64,000 nt of DNA from Pseudomonas simiae (GTDB taxonomy: Bacteria > Pseudomonadota > Gammaproteobacteria > Pseudomonadales > Pseudomonadaceae). Location: positions 266,816 through 330,815 of the forward strand of contig NZ_FOKB01000007.1 of the NCBI RefSeq assembly GCF_900111895.1, read 5' to 3'. The translations under genes and the position numbers were made by a program. Below the pieces are notes generated by a model that saw nothing but the letters and a program-made list of their open reading frames with translations, did no database searches and had not been told where the DNA came from. Shown piece after piece: positions 25,129-33,544 of this stretch. Numbering within the stretch: the first letter of the stretch is position 1; each line of letters opens with the position of its first letter.

Positions 25129-25144
25129 GTGTATATTCATCCAG
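25129..25144. promoter_or_regulatory. Candidate LexA box of uvrA
   Basis: GTGTATATTCATCCAG matches the CTGTATATATATACAG consensus at 12 of 16 positions and lies 51 bases before the uvrA start. It directly follows a TTGACA -35-like element at 25123-25128. uvrA is a classical SOS gene, so repression by LexA is expected. Confidence 0.6.
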
Positions 25145-25194
25145 TCTTTAGCCGTATACTCCGGCATTATTTACGCCCGCCGTGCGAGGCCATC

Positions 25195-28029
25195 TTGGAC
25201 AAGATCCTGATTCGTGGGGCTAGAACCCACAACCTGAAGAACATCGACCTGACCCTGCCCCGGGACAAACTGATCGTCATCACCGGTTTGTCCGGGTCCG
25301 GCAAATCGTCCCTGGCGTTCGACACGCTGTATGCCGAAGGCCAGCGTCGCTATGTGGAATCGCTGTCGGCCTATGCCCGCCAGTTCCTGTCGATGATGGA
25401 AAAGCCCGACGTCGACACCATTGAAGGCCTGTCGCCGGCGATCTCCATCGAACAGAAGTCGACCTCCCATAACCCGCGCTCCACCGTGGGCACCATCACC
25501 GAAATCTACGACTACCTGCGCCTGCTGTATGCACGTGTGGGTATTCCGCGTTGCCCGGACCACGACATTCCCCTGGAAGCCCAGACAGTCAGCCAGATGG
25601 TCGACCTGGTGCTGGCCCAGCCGGAAGGCGCCAAGCTGATGCTGCTGGCACCGGTGATCCGTGAGCGCAAGGGTGAACACCTTTCCGTCTTCGAAGAGCT
25701 GCGGGCGCAAGGTTTTGTACGTGCACGCATCAACGGCAAGCTCTATGAGCTGGACGAGGCGCCGAAGCTCGACAAGCAGAAGAAGCACTCGATCGATGTG
25801 GTCGTTGACCGTTTCAAAGTGCGCGCCGATCTGCAGCAGCGCCTGGCGGAATCCTTCGAAACCGCGCTGAAGCTGGCCGACGGCATTGCACTCGTGGCGC
25901 CGATGGACGACGAGCCGGGCGAAGAGATCATCTTCTCCGCGCGCTTTGCCTGCCCGATCTGCGGCCACGCCATCAGCGAGCTTGAACCCAAGCTGTTCTC
26001 CTTCAACAACCCGGCCGGCGCCTGCCCGACCTGTGATGGCCTGGGGGTGAAGCAGTTCTTCGACATCAAGCGCCTGGTCAACGGTGACATGACGCTGGCG
26101 GAGGGGGCGATACGCGGCTGGGATCGGCGCAACGTTTACTACTTCCAGATGCTGGGGTCGTTGGCGTCGCATTACAAGTTCAGCCTGGAGGTACCGTTCA
26201 ACCAACTGCCGGCGGACCAGCAGAAGGTCATCTTGCACGGCAGTGGTTCGCAGAACGTCGACTTCAAGTACCTGAACGACCGTGGCGATATCGTCAAGCG
26301 CTCGCACCCGTTCGAAGGCATCGTGCCGAACCTGGAGCGTCGCTACCGCGAGACCGAATCGGCCAGCGTGCGCGAAGAACTGGCGAAATTCCTCAGCACA
26401 CAACCTTGCCCGGATTGCCGCGGCACTCGCCTGCGTCGTGAGGCGCGGCATGTGTGGGTGGGCGAGAAAACATTGCCGGCGGTGACCAACCTGCCGATCG
26501 GTGATGCCTGCGAATACTTTGGCGTACTCAAGCTGACCGGCCGCCGTGGAGAAATCGCCGACAAGATCCTCAAGGAGATTCGCGAGCGGTTGCAGTTCCT
26601 GGTCAACGTTGGCCTGGACTACCTGTCTCTGGACCGCAGCGCCGATACCTTGTCCGGCGGTGAAGCACAGCGCATCCGCCTGGCCAGCCAGATCGGCGCC
26701 GGCCTTGTGGGTGTGTTGTACATCCTCGACGAACCGTCGATTGGCCTGCACCAGCGCGACAACGATCGCCTGCTGGGTACGTTGAAACACCTGCGGGATA
26801 TCGGCAACACGGTGATTGTGGTCGAACACGATGAAGACGCGATTCGCCTGGCGGATTACGTGGTTGATATCGGCCCGGGCGCCGGTGTGCATGGCGGACA
26901 TATTGTCGCTGAAGGCACCCCGGCCGAAGTCATGGCTCATCCGGACTCGCTGACCGGCAAATACTTGTCTGGCCGCGTCAAGATCGAAGTGCCGGCCAAA
27001 CGCACACCGCGTAACAAGAAGCTAGCGCTGCACCTCAAGGGCGCACGCGGTAACAACTTGCGCAATGTCGACTTGGAAATTCCAATTGGTTTGCTGACAT
27101 GCGTGACCGGTGTTTCCGGCTCAGGTAAATCGACGCTCATAAACAACACGTTGTTTCCCTTGAGTGCCACTGCCCTGAACGGCGCGACCACCTTGGAAGC
27201 GGCGGCGCACGACAGCATCAAAGGCCTGGAACACCTGGATAAGGTGGTCGACATCGACCAAAGCCCGATTGGCCGGACGCCACGTTCCAACCCGGCGACC
27301 TACACCGGTTTGTTCACGCCCATTCGTGAACTGTTTGCCGGGGTTCCGGAATCCCGCTCACGGGGTTACGGGCCGGGTCGGTTCTCGTTCAACGTCAAGG
27401 GCGGACGCTGCGAAGCGTGCCAGGGCGACGGCTTGATCAAGGTGGAAATGCACTTCCTGCCGGACATCTACGTGCCGTGCGATGTGTGCAAAAGCAAGCG
27501 CTACAACCGCGAGACCCTGGAGATCAAGTACAAGGGCAAGAGCATCCACGAAACCTTGGAGATGACCATCGAGGAAGCGCGGGTGTTCTTCGACGCAGTT
27601 CCGGCGTTGGCGCGCAAACTGCAGACGCTGATGGACGTGGGTTTGTCGTATATCAAGCTGGGTCAGTCGGCGACCACGCTGTCAGGTGGTGAGGCGCAGC
27701 GGGTGAAGTTGTCTCGCGAGCTGTCCAAACGCGATACCGGCAAGACCCTGTATATCCTCGATGAGCCGACCACGGGCCTGCACTTCGCGGATATACAGCA
27801 ATTGCTGGACGTGCTGCACCGCCTGCGCGACCACGGCAACACCGTGGTGGTAATCGAGCACAACCTTGATGTGATCAAGACGGCCGATTGGCTGGTGGAC
27901 CTGGGGCCGGAAGGCGGTTCCAAGGGTGGCCAGATCATTGCCGTAGGCACGCCGGAGCAGGTCTCCGAAATGCCGCAGTCGCATACCGGTTACTACCTGA
28001 AGCCGTTGCTGGAACGCGACCGGGCCTGA
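25195..28029 (+). CDS. uvrA: Excinuclease ABC subunit A
   Basis: A 944-residue UvrA, the damage-recognition ATPase of nucleotide excision repair. First ABC module: Walker A GLSGSGKSS near residue 31, zinc module CPICGH...CPTCDG, signature LSGGEAQRIRLASQ and Walker B LYILDEPSIGLH. Second module: Walker A GVSGSGKST, zinc finger CEACQGDG...CDVCKSKR, signature LSGGEAQRVKLSREL and Walker B LYILDEPTTGLH. The start is a TTG at 25195 (MDKILIRGARTHNLKNIDL), preceded by GAGG. The upstream frame to 24925 only overlaps the divergent MFS gene and is not used. Confidence 0.97.
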   Translation: MDKILIRGARTHNLKNIDLTLPRDKLIVITGLSGSGKSSLAFDTLYAEGQRRYVESLSAYARQFLSMMEKPDVDTIEGLSPAISIEQKSTSHNPRSTVGTITEIYDYLRLLYARVGIPRCPDHDIPLEAQTVSQMVDLVLAQPEGAKLMLLAPVIRERKGEHLSVFEELRAQGFVRARINGKLYELDEAPKLDKQKKHSIDVVVDRFKVRADLQQRLAESFETALKLADGIALVAPMDDEPGEEIIFSARFACPICGHAISELEPKLFSFNNPAGACPTCDGLGVKQFFDIKRLVNGDMTLAEGAIRGWDRRNVYYFQMLGSLASHYKFSLEVPFNQLPADQQKVILHGSGSQNVDFKYLNDRGDIVKRSHPFEGIVPNLERRYRETESASVREELAKFLSTQPCPDCRGTRLRREARHVWVGEKTLPAVTNLPIGDACEYFGVLKLTGRRGEIADKILKEIRERLQFLVNVGLDYLSLDRSADTLSGGEAQRIRLASQIGAGLVGVLYILDEPSIGLHQRDNDRLLGTLKHLRDIGNTVIVVEHDEDAIRLADYVVDIGPGAGVHGGHIVAEGTPAEVMAHPDSLTGKYLSGRVKIEVPAKRTPRNKKLALHLKGARGNNLRNVDLEIPIGLLTCVTGVSGSGKSTLINNTLFPLSATALNGATTLEAAAHDSIKGLEHLDKVVDIDQSPIGRTPRSNPATYTGLFTPIRELFAGVPESRSRGYGPGRFSFNVKGGRCEACQGDGLIKVEMHFLPDIYVPCDVCKSKRYNRETLEIKYKGKSIHETLEMTIEEARVFFDAVPALARKLQTLMDVGLSYIKLGQSATTLSGGEAQRVKLSRELSKRDTGKTLYILDEPTTGLHFADIQQLLDVLHRLRDHGNTVVVIEHNLDVIKTADWLVDLGPEGGSKGGQIIAVGTPEQVSEMPQSHTGYYLKPLLERDRA

Positions 28030-28046
28030 CCTTTTCAGGCCCAATG

Positions 28047-28084
28047 AAAAGCCCCTGTCACCTTGCGGTGACAGGGGCTTTTTT
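28047..28084. terminator. Bidirectional terminator between uvrA and ferritin gene
   Basis: A perfect 16-bp stem (28047-28062 with 28067-28082, loop TTGC) flanked by A4 on the left and T6 on the right. It can terminate uvrA from the left and ftnA from the right. Confidence 0.93.
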
Positions 28085-28095
28085 GTAGCCGGAAA

Positions 28096-28560
28096 TCAGA
28101 ACTGCGATTGCAGGTAATTCTCCAGGCCGATCAGCTTGATCAGGCCCAACTGCTTTTCAAGCCAGTAGGTGTGATCTTCTTCGGTGTCATTCAACTGCAC
28201 CCGCAGGATTTCCCGGGTGACATAGTCGTTGTGCTGCTCGCAGAGTTCGATGCCTTTGCAGAGCGCGGCACGGACCTTGTACTCGAGGCGCAGGTCGGCA
28301 GCGAGCATGTCAGGTACGGTTGTGCCCACGTCCAGATCATCCGGACGCATACGCGGCGTGCCTTCGAGCATGAGGATACGGCGCATCAGTGCGTCGGCGT
28401 GCTGTGCCTCTTCTTCCATCTCATGGTTGATACGCTCGTAGAGCTCGGTAAAGCCCCAGTCTTCGTACATACGCGAGTGGATGAAATATTGGTCACGAGC
28501 AGCCAGTTCGCCCGTCAGCAACGTGTTGAGGTAATCGATTACGTCGGGGTGACCTTGCAT
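28096..28560 (-). CDS. ftnA: Bacterial ferritin FtnA (formerly annotated BfrA)
   Basis: A 154-residue ferritin-like four-helix protein, starting MQGHPDVIDYLNTLLTGEL. Ferroxidase ligands Glu18, Glu51, His54, Glu127 and His130 are present. The haem-ligand Met52 of true bacterioferritins is replaced by Ala (EEEAQHAD), so it should not bind haem between subunits. This matches PA4235, which has been shown to be a ferritin (FtnA) rather than a Bfr. As in P. aeruginosa it lies between uvrA and katA, linking iron storage and peroxide defence. Confidence 0.88.
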   Translation of the reverse strand: MQGHPDVIDYLNTLLTGELAARDQYFIHSRMYEDWGFTELYERINHEMEEEAQHADALMRRILMLEGTPRMRPDDLDVGTTVPDMLAADLRLEYKVRAALCKGIELCEQHNDYVTREILRVQLNDTEEDHTYWLEKQLGLIKLIGLENYLQSQF

Positions 28561-28673
28561 CGCCCTACATCTCCCTGCTTGAAAGTCTGTAGTTTGAACC
28601 ATGATGACCTGAAGGTCACGGGACCAACGGCAGAAAAGTGAAGATTTCCGGAGAAAAGTAGCTGAAATAACGC

Positions 28674-28699
28674 AAAAACCGCCCAAATGAGGGCGGTTC
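28674..28699 (-). terminator. Terminator of katA
   Basis: Arms AACCGCCC (28677-28684) and GGGCGGTT (28691-28698); on the minus strand T5 follows. It stands 17 bases after the katA stop. Confidence 0.85.
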
Positions 28700-28715
28700 T
28701 GCTTATCGTTTAGAG

Positions 28716-30164
28716 TTAGTTAAGCGATACACCCAGTGCCTTTGCGATTGCTTCTCCATAAGCAGGATCTGCCTTGTAGAAGTGCTGCAATTGACGCTGG
28801 ACCACATCACTGGAAACGCCGCCCATTGCTCCGGCGATATTGCTGGTGAGCAAGGCTTTCTGCTCATCGTTCATCAGGCGGAACAGCGCACCAGCGTGGC
28901 TGTAGTAGTCAGTGTCTTCCCGGTGATCGTAACGATCTGCCGCACCGCTCAAGGCCAAAGCAGGCTCAGCGTATTGAGGGGCTTGTTTCGGCGCATCGGC
29001 GTAGCTGTTCGGCTCGTAGTTGGGCGCTGCGCCACCGTTGCTGCCGAATGCCATCGAGCCATCACGCTGATAGCTGTTCACCGGGCTACGTGGGGCGTTC
29101 ACCGGCAGTTGCTGGTGGTTGGTGCCAACACGGTAGCGGTGGGCATCTGCATACGCGAACACACGGCCTTGCAACATACGGTCTGGCGACAGGCCTACAC
29201 CTGGAACCATGTTGCTAGGGCCGAACGCAGCCTGTTCCACTTCAGCGAAGTAGTTTTGTGGGTTGCGATTAAGCTCCAGTTCTCCGACTTCGATCAGCGG
29301 AAATTCCTTCTGCGACCAGGTTTTGGTCACATCAAAAGGATTTTCGTAATGAGCGTTGGCCTGAGCCTCGGTCATGATCTGGATGCAGACACGCCATTTC
29401 GGGAAGTCACCCCGTTCGATTGCACCGAACAGATCGCGCTGGGCGTAATCAGGGTCGGTACCGGCCAGACGAGCCGCTTCGGCGGGCGCCAGGTTCTTGA
29501 TGCCCTGCTTGGTTTTGTAGTGCCACTTAACCCAGTGACGCTCGCCCTTGGCGTTGATCAGGCTATAAGTGTGGCTGCCGAAGCCGTGCATGTGGCGGTA
29601 GCCGTCAGGAATACCACGGTCCGAAAACAGGATGGTGACCTGGTGCAGTGCCTCTGGGGAGTGCGACCAGAAATCCCACATCATTTGTGCGCTTTTCAGG
29701 TTGCTTTGCGGCAGGCGTTTTTGGGTGTGGATGAAGTCCGGGAACTTCAACGGATCGCGGATGAAAAACACAGGGGTGTTGTTACCCACGATGTCCCAGT
29801 TGCCTTCTTCGGTGTAGAACTTCAAGGCGAAACCACGTGGGTCGCGCTCGGTATCAGCCGAACCGCGCTCCCCCCCTACGGTGGAAAACCGCAGGAAGGT
29901 AGGGGTTTGCTTGCCAACCGACTCGAACAGCTTGGCGCTGGTGTACTGAGTGATGTCTTGGGTGACCGTGAAAGTACCGTAGGCACCCGACCCCTTCGCA
30001 TGCACACGACGCTCAGGAATGTTTTCACGGTTGAAGTGAGCGAGCTTCTCGATCAGGTGAAAATCGTCGAGCAGCAGCGGACCGCGCGGGCCGGCGGATC
30101 GGGAATTCTGGTTATCCGCAACGGGCGCGCCGCTGGCGGTAGTAAGGATTTTGTTCTGGCTCAT
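28716..30164 (-). CDS. katA: Catalase KatA (clade III monofunctional haem catalase)
   Basis: A 482-residue small-subunit catalase. Catalytic His55 is in RRVHAKGSGAYG, catalytic Asn near residue 128 is in VGNNTPVFF, and the proximal haem Tyr is in RMLQGRVFAYADAHRYRVG. NADPH-binding region residues are in the C-terminal half. The ATG at 30164 follows GAGGG; an in-frame TTG two codons upstream is less likely. It disproportionates hydrogen peroxide and is the main vegetative catalase in Pseudomonas. Confidence 0.96.
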   Translation of the reverse strand: MSQNKILTTASGAPVADNQNSRSAGPRGPLLLDDFHLIEKLAHFNRENIPERRVHAKGSGAYGTFTVTQDITQYTSAKLFESVGKQTPTFLRFSTVGGERGSADTERDPRGFALKFYTEEGNWDIVGNNTPVFFIRDPLKFPDFIHTQKRLPQSNLKSAQMMWDFWSHSPEALHQVTILFSDRGIPDGYRHMHGFGSHTYSLINAKGERHWVKWHYKTKQGIKNLAPAEAARLAGTDPDYAQRDLFGAIERGDFPKWRVCIQIMTEAQANAHYENPFDVTKTWSQKEFPLIEVGELELNRNPQNYFAEVEQAAFGPSNMVPGVGLSPDRMLQGRVFAYADAHRYRVGTNHQQLPVNAPRSPVNSYQRDGSMAFGSNGGAAPNYEPNSYADAPKQAPQYAEPALALSGAADRYDHREDTDYYSHAGALFRLMNDEQKALLTSNIAGAMGGVSSDVVQRQLQHFYKADPAYGEAIAKALGVSLN

Positions 30165-30220
30165 GCTCAATTTCCCTCAGGTCGGACTTGGAACTGCCGG
30201 CTAATCGGCTTGGAGGAAGT

Positions 30221-30262
30221 ATTGATCATCAATATGACGTCTACAAATTCATTAAATTGTAG
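30221..30262. promoter_or_regulatory. Palindromes upstream of katA
   Basis: Two dyads: ATTGAT-C-ATCAAT (30221-30233, perfect) and CTACAA-N10-TTGTAG (30241-30262, near-perfect). They lie 57 to 98 bases upstream of the katA start in AT-rich DNA, a plausible operator region for a peroxide- or iron-responsive factor. The factor cannot be named from sequence. Confidence 0.35.
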
Positions 30263-30355
30263 GCATCGATAGAGAATAACTACCAAACTCCCCAAACGTC
30301 ATAGTGCCAAGCCAAACCCCCGGAAGCTTGTACGCATCGCGCTTTTATTACGCGC

Positions 30356-30383
30356 ACAAAAAACCGGGCACTAGGCCCGGTTC
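30356..30383 (-). terminator. Terminator of the alpha (rpsM-rplQ) operon
   Basis: Arms AACCGGGC (30362-30369) and GCCCGGTT (30375-30382); on the minus strand TTTTTTTG follows. It stands 20 bases past rplQ. Confidence 0.9.
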
Positions 30384-30402
30384 TTCGTTACAGCTTGTCG
30401 TC

Positions 30403-30789
30403 TTACTCGGCGCTTACAGCTTCGCCGGCAGTAGCACGATCAACCAACTCGACGTACGCCATAGGCGCGTTGTCGCCAGCGCGGAAACCGCACTTGAGGA
30501 TGCGCAGGTAGCCACCCTCACGGGTAGCGTAACGCTTGCCCAGGTCGTTGAAGAGCTTACCAACGATAGCTTTCGAACGAGTACGGTCGAAAGCCAGACG
30601 GCGGTTAGCCAGGCTGTCTGTCTTGGCCAAAGTGATCAGCGGCTCAGCAACGCGACGCAGTTCTTTAGCTTTCGGCAGTGTAGTTTTGATCAGCTCGTGC
30701 TCGAACAGCGACACCGCCATGTTTTGGAACATGGCCTTGCGGTGCGAGCTGGTACGGCTCAGGTGACGACCACTTTTACGATGACGCAT
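30403..30789 (-). CDS. rplQ: 50S ribosomal protein L17
   Basis: 128 residues, starting [20 protein letters not shown], the invariant L17 N-terminus. L17 sits at the exit-tunnel side of the large subunit. Last gene of the alpha operon (rpsM-rpsK-rpsD-rpoA-rplQ), 41 bases after rpoA and followed by a strong terminator. Confidence 0.98.
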
Positions 30790-30830
30790 GGTTCATTCCT
30801 TACCAAACTCACGTTCGGTGATTACGACGA

Positions 30831-31832
30831 TCAGGCAGTCGCCTTGTCGTCCTTCTTAAGACTTGCAGGCGGCCAGTTGTCGAGGCGCATGCCGAGGGAC
30901 AGACCGCGGGAGGCCAGAACGTCCTTGATTTCAGTCAAGGATTTCTTGCCCAGGTTCGGAGTCTTCAACAGTTCTACTTCGGTACGCTGAATCAGGTCGC
31001 CGATGTAGTAAATGTTTTCCGCCTTAAGGCAGTTAGCCGAACGTACAGTCAGTTCCAGATCGTCAACCGGGCGAAGCAGGATCGGATCGATCTCGTCTTC
31101 CTGCTCGATTACCACTGGTTCGCTGTCACCTTTGAGGTCGACGAACGCAGCCAACTGCTGTTGCAGAATGGTTGCAGCGCGGCGGATAGCCTCTTCAGGA
31201 TCCAGAGTACCGTTGGTTTCCAGATCAATAACCAGCTTGTCCAGGTTAGTACGCTGTTCGACACGGGCGTTTTCCACCACGTATGCGATACGGCGAACCG
31301 GGCTGAACGAAGAGTCAAGCTGCAAGCGACCAATGCTGCGGCTTTCGTCTTCATCGCTCTGACGCGAGTCGGCCGGTTCATAACCACGACCACGAGCTAC
31401 GGTGAGCTTCATGTTCAGGGCGCCGTTAGACGCCAGGTTAGCGATTACGTGATCGGGGTTAACGATCTCGACATCATGATCCAGCTGAATATCGGCAGCG
31501 GTAACCACCCCCGAACCCTTCTTCGACAAGGTCAGCGTAACTTCGTCACGGCCGTGCAGCTTGATAGCCAGACCTTTAAGGTTCAACAGGATTTCAATTA
31601 CGTCTTCCTGTACACCTTCGATGGCGCTGTACTCGTGGAGCACACCGTCAATCTCGGCCTCGACTACTGCACAGCCGGGCATTGAGGACAACAGGATGCG
31701 GCGCAGCGCGTTGCCCAGGGTGTGGCCAAAACCACGCTCGAGAGGCTCGAGAGTAATTTTGGCGCGGGTTGGACTGACAACCTGCACATCAATGTGGCGG
31801 GGTGTCAGGAACTCATTTACCGAAATCTGCAT
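30831..31832 (-). CDS. rpoA: RNA polymerase alpha subunit
   Basis: 333 residues. The N-terminal dimerisation domain (about 1-230, with RGFGHTLGNALRRILLSSMPG) assembles beta and beta-prime. The C-terminal domain (about 245-320, TVRSANCLKAENIYYIGDLI and LGKKSLTEIKDVLASRGL) binds UP elements and activators. In the alpha operon between rpsD and rplQ, as in all gammaproteobacteria. Confidence 0.99.
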   Translation of the reverse strand: MQISVNEFLTPRHIDVQVVSPTRAKITLEPLERGFGHTLGNALRRILLSSMPGCAVVEAEIDGVLHEYSAIEGVQEDVIEILLNLKGLAIKLHGRDEVTLTLSKKGSGVVTAADIQLDHDVEIVNPDHVIANLASNGALNMKLTVARGRGYEPADSRQSDEDESRSIGRLQLDSSFSPVRRIAYVVENARVEQRTNLDKLVIDLETNGTLDPEEAIRRAATILQQQLAAFVDLKGDSEPVVIEQEDEIDPILLRPVDDLELTVRSANCLKAENIYYIGDLIQRTEVELLKTPNLGKKSLTEIKDVLASRGLSLGMRLDNWPPASLKKDDKATA

Positions 31833-31854
31833 GGATGCACCTATTTTCTAGCCC

Positions 31855-32475
31855 TTACTTGGAGTAGAGCTCGACAATCAGGCTTTCGTTGATGTCGGCG
31901 GACAGATCACTGCGAGCAGGAACGTTCTTGAAAACGCCCGACTTCTTCTCAGTGTCTACTTCTACCCATTCTACGCGGCCACGTTGGGCACACAGATCGA
32001 GAGCTTGGACAATGCGAAGTTGGTTTTTTGCTTTCTCGCGAACTGCGACCACGTCACCAGCACGAACCTGGTAGGACGGAACGTTTACGGTCTGACCGTT
32101 AACGCTGATCGACTTGTGCGATACCAGCTGACGGGATTCGGCACGAGTAGAACCAAAGCCCATACGGTATACAACGTTGTCCAGACGGCATTCGAGCAGT
32201 TGCAGCAGGTTTTCACCGGTTGCACCTTTCTTGCCAGCAGCTTCTTTGTAGTAGCCGCTGAACTGACGCTCGAGAACGCCGTAGATACGACGGACCTTCT
32301 GCTTTTCACGCAGTTGGGTGCCGTAATCGGACTGGCGACCGCGGCGTTGGCCGTGGATACCAGGTGCTGCTTCAATGTTGCACTTCGATTCGATCGCGCG
32401 CACGCCGCTCTTCAGGAAGAGATCGGTGCCTTCGCGACGAGCGAGTTTGCATTTTGGACCAATGTAACGAGCCAT
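31855..32475 (-). CDS. rpsD: 30S ribosomal protein S4
   Basis: 206 residues, starting MARYIGPKCKLARREGTDLF, with the S4 RNA-binding domain at about 95-160 (RLDNVVYRMGFGSTRAESRQ). A primary 16S rRNA binder and, in E. coli, the translational repressor of the alpha operon. It lacks the four-Cys zinc cluster, so it is the zinc-independent form. Confidence 0.99.
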   Translation of the reverse strand: MARYIGPKCKLARREGTDLFLKSGVRAIESKCNIEAAPGIHGQRRGRQSDYGTQLREKQKVRRIYGVLERQFSGYYKEAAGKKGATGENLLQLLECRLDNVVYRMGFGSTRAESRQLVSHKSISVNGQTVNVPSYQVRAGDVVAVREKAKNQLRIVQALDLCAQRGRVEWVEVDTEKKSGVFKNVPARSDLSADINESLIVELYSK

Positions 32476-32493
32476 TCTTTACAATCTCCTGGA

Positions 32494-32883
32494 TTACACG
32501 CGGCGCTTCTTCGGCGGACGGCACCCGTTGTGCGGGATTGGCGTCACGTCGGTGATGCTGGCGATCTTATAGCCACAGCCGTTCAAAGCACGGACAGCAG
32601 ACTCACGACCTGGACCTGGACCTTTGACGTTAACGTCGAGGTTTTTCAGGCCGTATTCCAGCGCAGCTTGACCAGCACGTTCAGCAGCTACTTGAGCAGC
32701 AAACGGGGTGGACTTGCGGGAACCGCGGAAACCCGAACCACCGGAGGTAGCCCAAGAAAGCGCGTTACCTTGACGGTCGGTGATGGTCACGATGGTGTTG
32801 TTAAAAGAAGCATGGATGTGGGCGATGCCATCAACCACTGTCTTTTTAACTTTTTTACGAGGACGAGCAGCAGGTTTTGCCAT
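32494..32883 (-). CDS. rpsK: 30S ribosomal protein S11
   Basis: 129 residues with the conserved stretch IHASFNNTIVTITDRQGNAL and C-terminal TPIPHNGCRPPKKRRV. Platform protein near the 16S 3' end. Second gene of the alpha operon, between rpsM and rpsD. Confidence 0.99.
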   Translation of the reverse strand: MAKPAARPRKKVKKTVVDGIAHIHASFNNTIVTITDRQGNALSWATSGGSGFRGSRKSTPFAAQVAAERAGQAALEYGLKNLDVNVKGPGPGRESAVRALNGCGYKIASITDVTPIPHNGCRPPKKRRV

Positions 32884-32913
32884 GATAATTTTCCTGTCGA
32901 TTCGCTGGGGCGA

Positions 32914-33270
32914 TTACTTGCGGATCGGCTTACGCGGACCTTTACGGGTACGCGCGTTAGTCTTGGTACGCTGACCGCGTACTGGAAGACCACGACGATG
33001 ACGCAGACCGCGATAGCAACCGAGGTCCATCAAACGCTTGATTTTCATGTTGATTTCGCGACGCAGGTCACCTTCAGTGGTGAACTTCGCCACTTCGCCA
33101 CGCAGCTGTTCAATCTGCTCGTCGCTCAGATCCTTGATCTTAGCGGCTGGGTTTACCCCAGCAACTGCGCAAATTTTCTGCGCAGTAGTGCGACCAACAC
33201 CATAGATGTAGGTCAGCGAGATAACAGTGTGCTTGTTATCTGGAATGTTAACGCCTGCAATACGGGCCAT
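32914..33270 (-). CDS. rpsM: 30S ribosomal protein S13
   Basis: 118 residues, starting MARIAGVNIPDNKHTVISLT, with helix-two-turn-helix YIYGVGRTTAQKI and a basic tail (ARTRKGPRKPIRK) that reaches the P-site tRNA. First gene of the alpha operon, behind its own promoter at 33330-33358. Confidence 0.99.
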   Translation of the reverse strand: MARIAGVNIPDNKHTVISLTYIYGVGRTTAQKICAVAGVNPAAKIKDLSDEQIEQLRGEVAKFTTEGDLRREINMKIKRLMDLGCYRGLRHRRGLPVRGQRTKTNARTRKGPRKPIRK

Positions 33271-33329
33271 TCAGTGGGACTCCAATTGACAGCTACCTAC
33301 GCCCCGGAAGCCAAGAAATAGGGCGCGAG

Positions 33330-33358
33330 ATAATATCGCTGTAATAACAAATAATCAA
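33330..33358 (-). promoter_or_regulatory. Sigma70 promoter of the alpha operon
   Basis: On the minus strand TTGATT (33353-33358), a 17-base spacer and TATTAT (33330-33335), followed by a GC-rich discriminator. Its -35 element begins right where the spc-operon hairpin (33359-33382) ends. It gives a leader of about 55 bases to rpsM. Confidence 0.75.
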
Positions 33359-33382
33359 CCCGGCAGCGCACTAGCTGCCGGG
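33359..33382 (-). terminator. Hairpin ending the spc operon
   Basis: Nine-bp stem CCCGGCAGC (33359-33367)/GCTGCCGGG (33374-33382), 17 bases past the rpmJ stop. On the minus strand it is followed by TTGATTATTTGTT, a weak T-run, so partial termination (attenuation) is more likely than a full stop. Confidence 0.65.
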
Positions 33383-33399
33383 CTTCAAGCGGATCACAC

Positions 33400-33516
33400 T
33401 CAGCCTTGGCGCTGTTTGTGACGCGGTTCCGCGCTGCAAATTACTCGAACAACACCTTCGCGGCGAATAATCTTGCAGTTACGGCACAGCTTTTTCACCG
33501 ATGCACGAACTTTCAT
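33400..33516 (-). CDS. rpmJ: 50S ribosomal protein L36 (zinc-ribbon type)
   Basis: 38 residues: [20 protein letters not shown] then [18 protein letters not shown]. The zinc ribbon ligands are Cys11, Cys14, Cys27 and His33, so this is the zinc-dependent (C+) form. Stop at 33400-33402. Last gene of the spc operon, 28 bases after secY. Confidence 0.97.
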
Positions 33517-33544
33517 CACCAACTCCTCGAACCTTATGGGGTAC

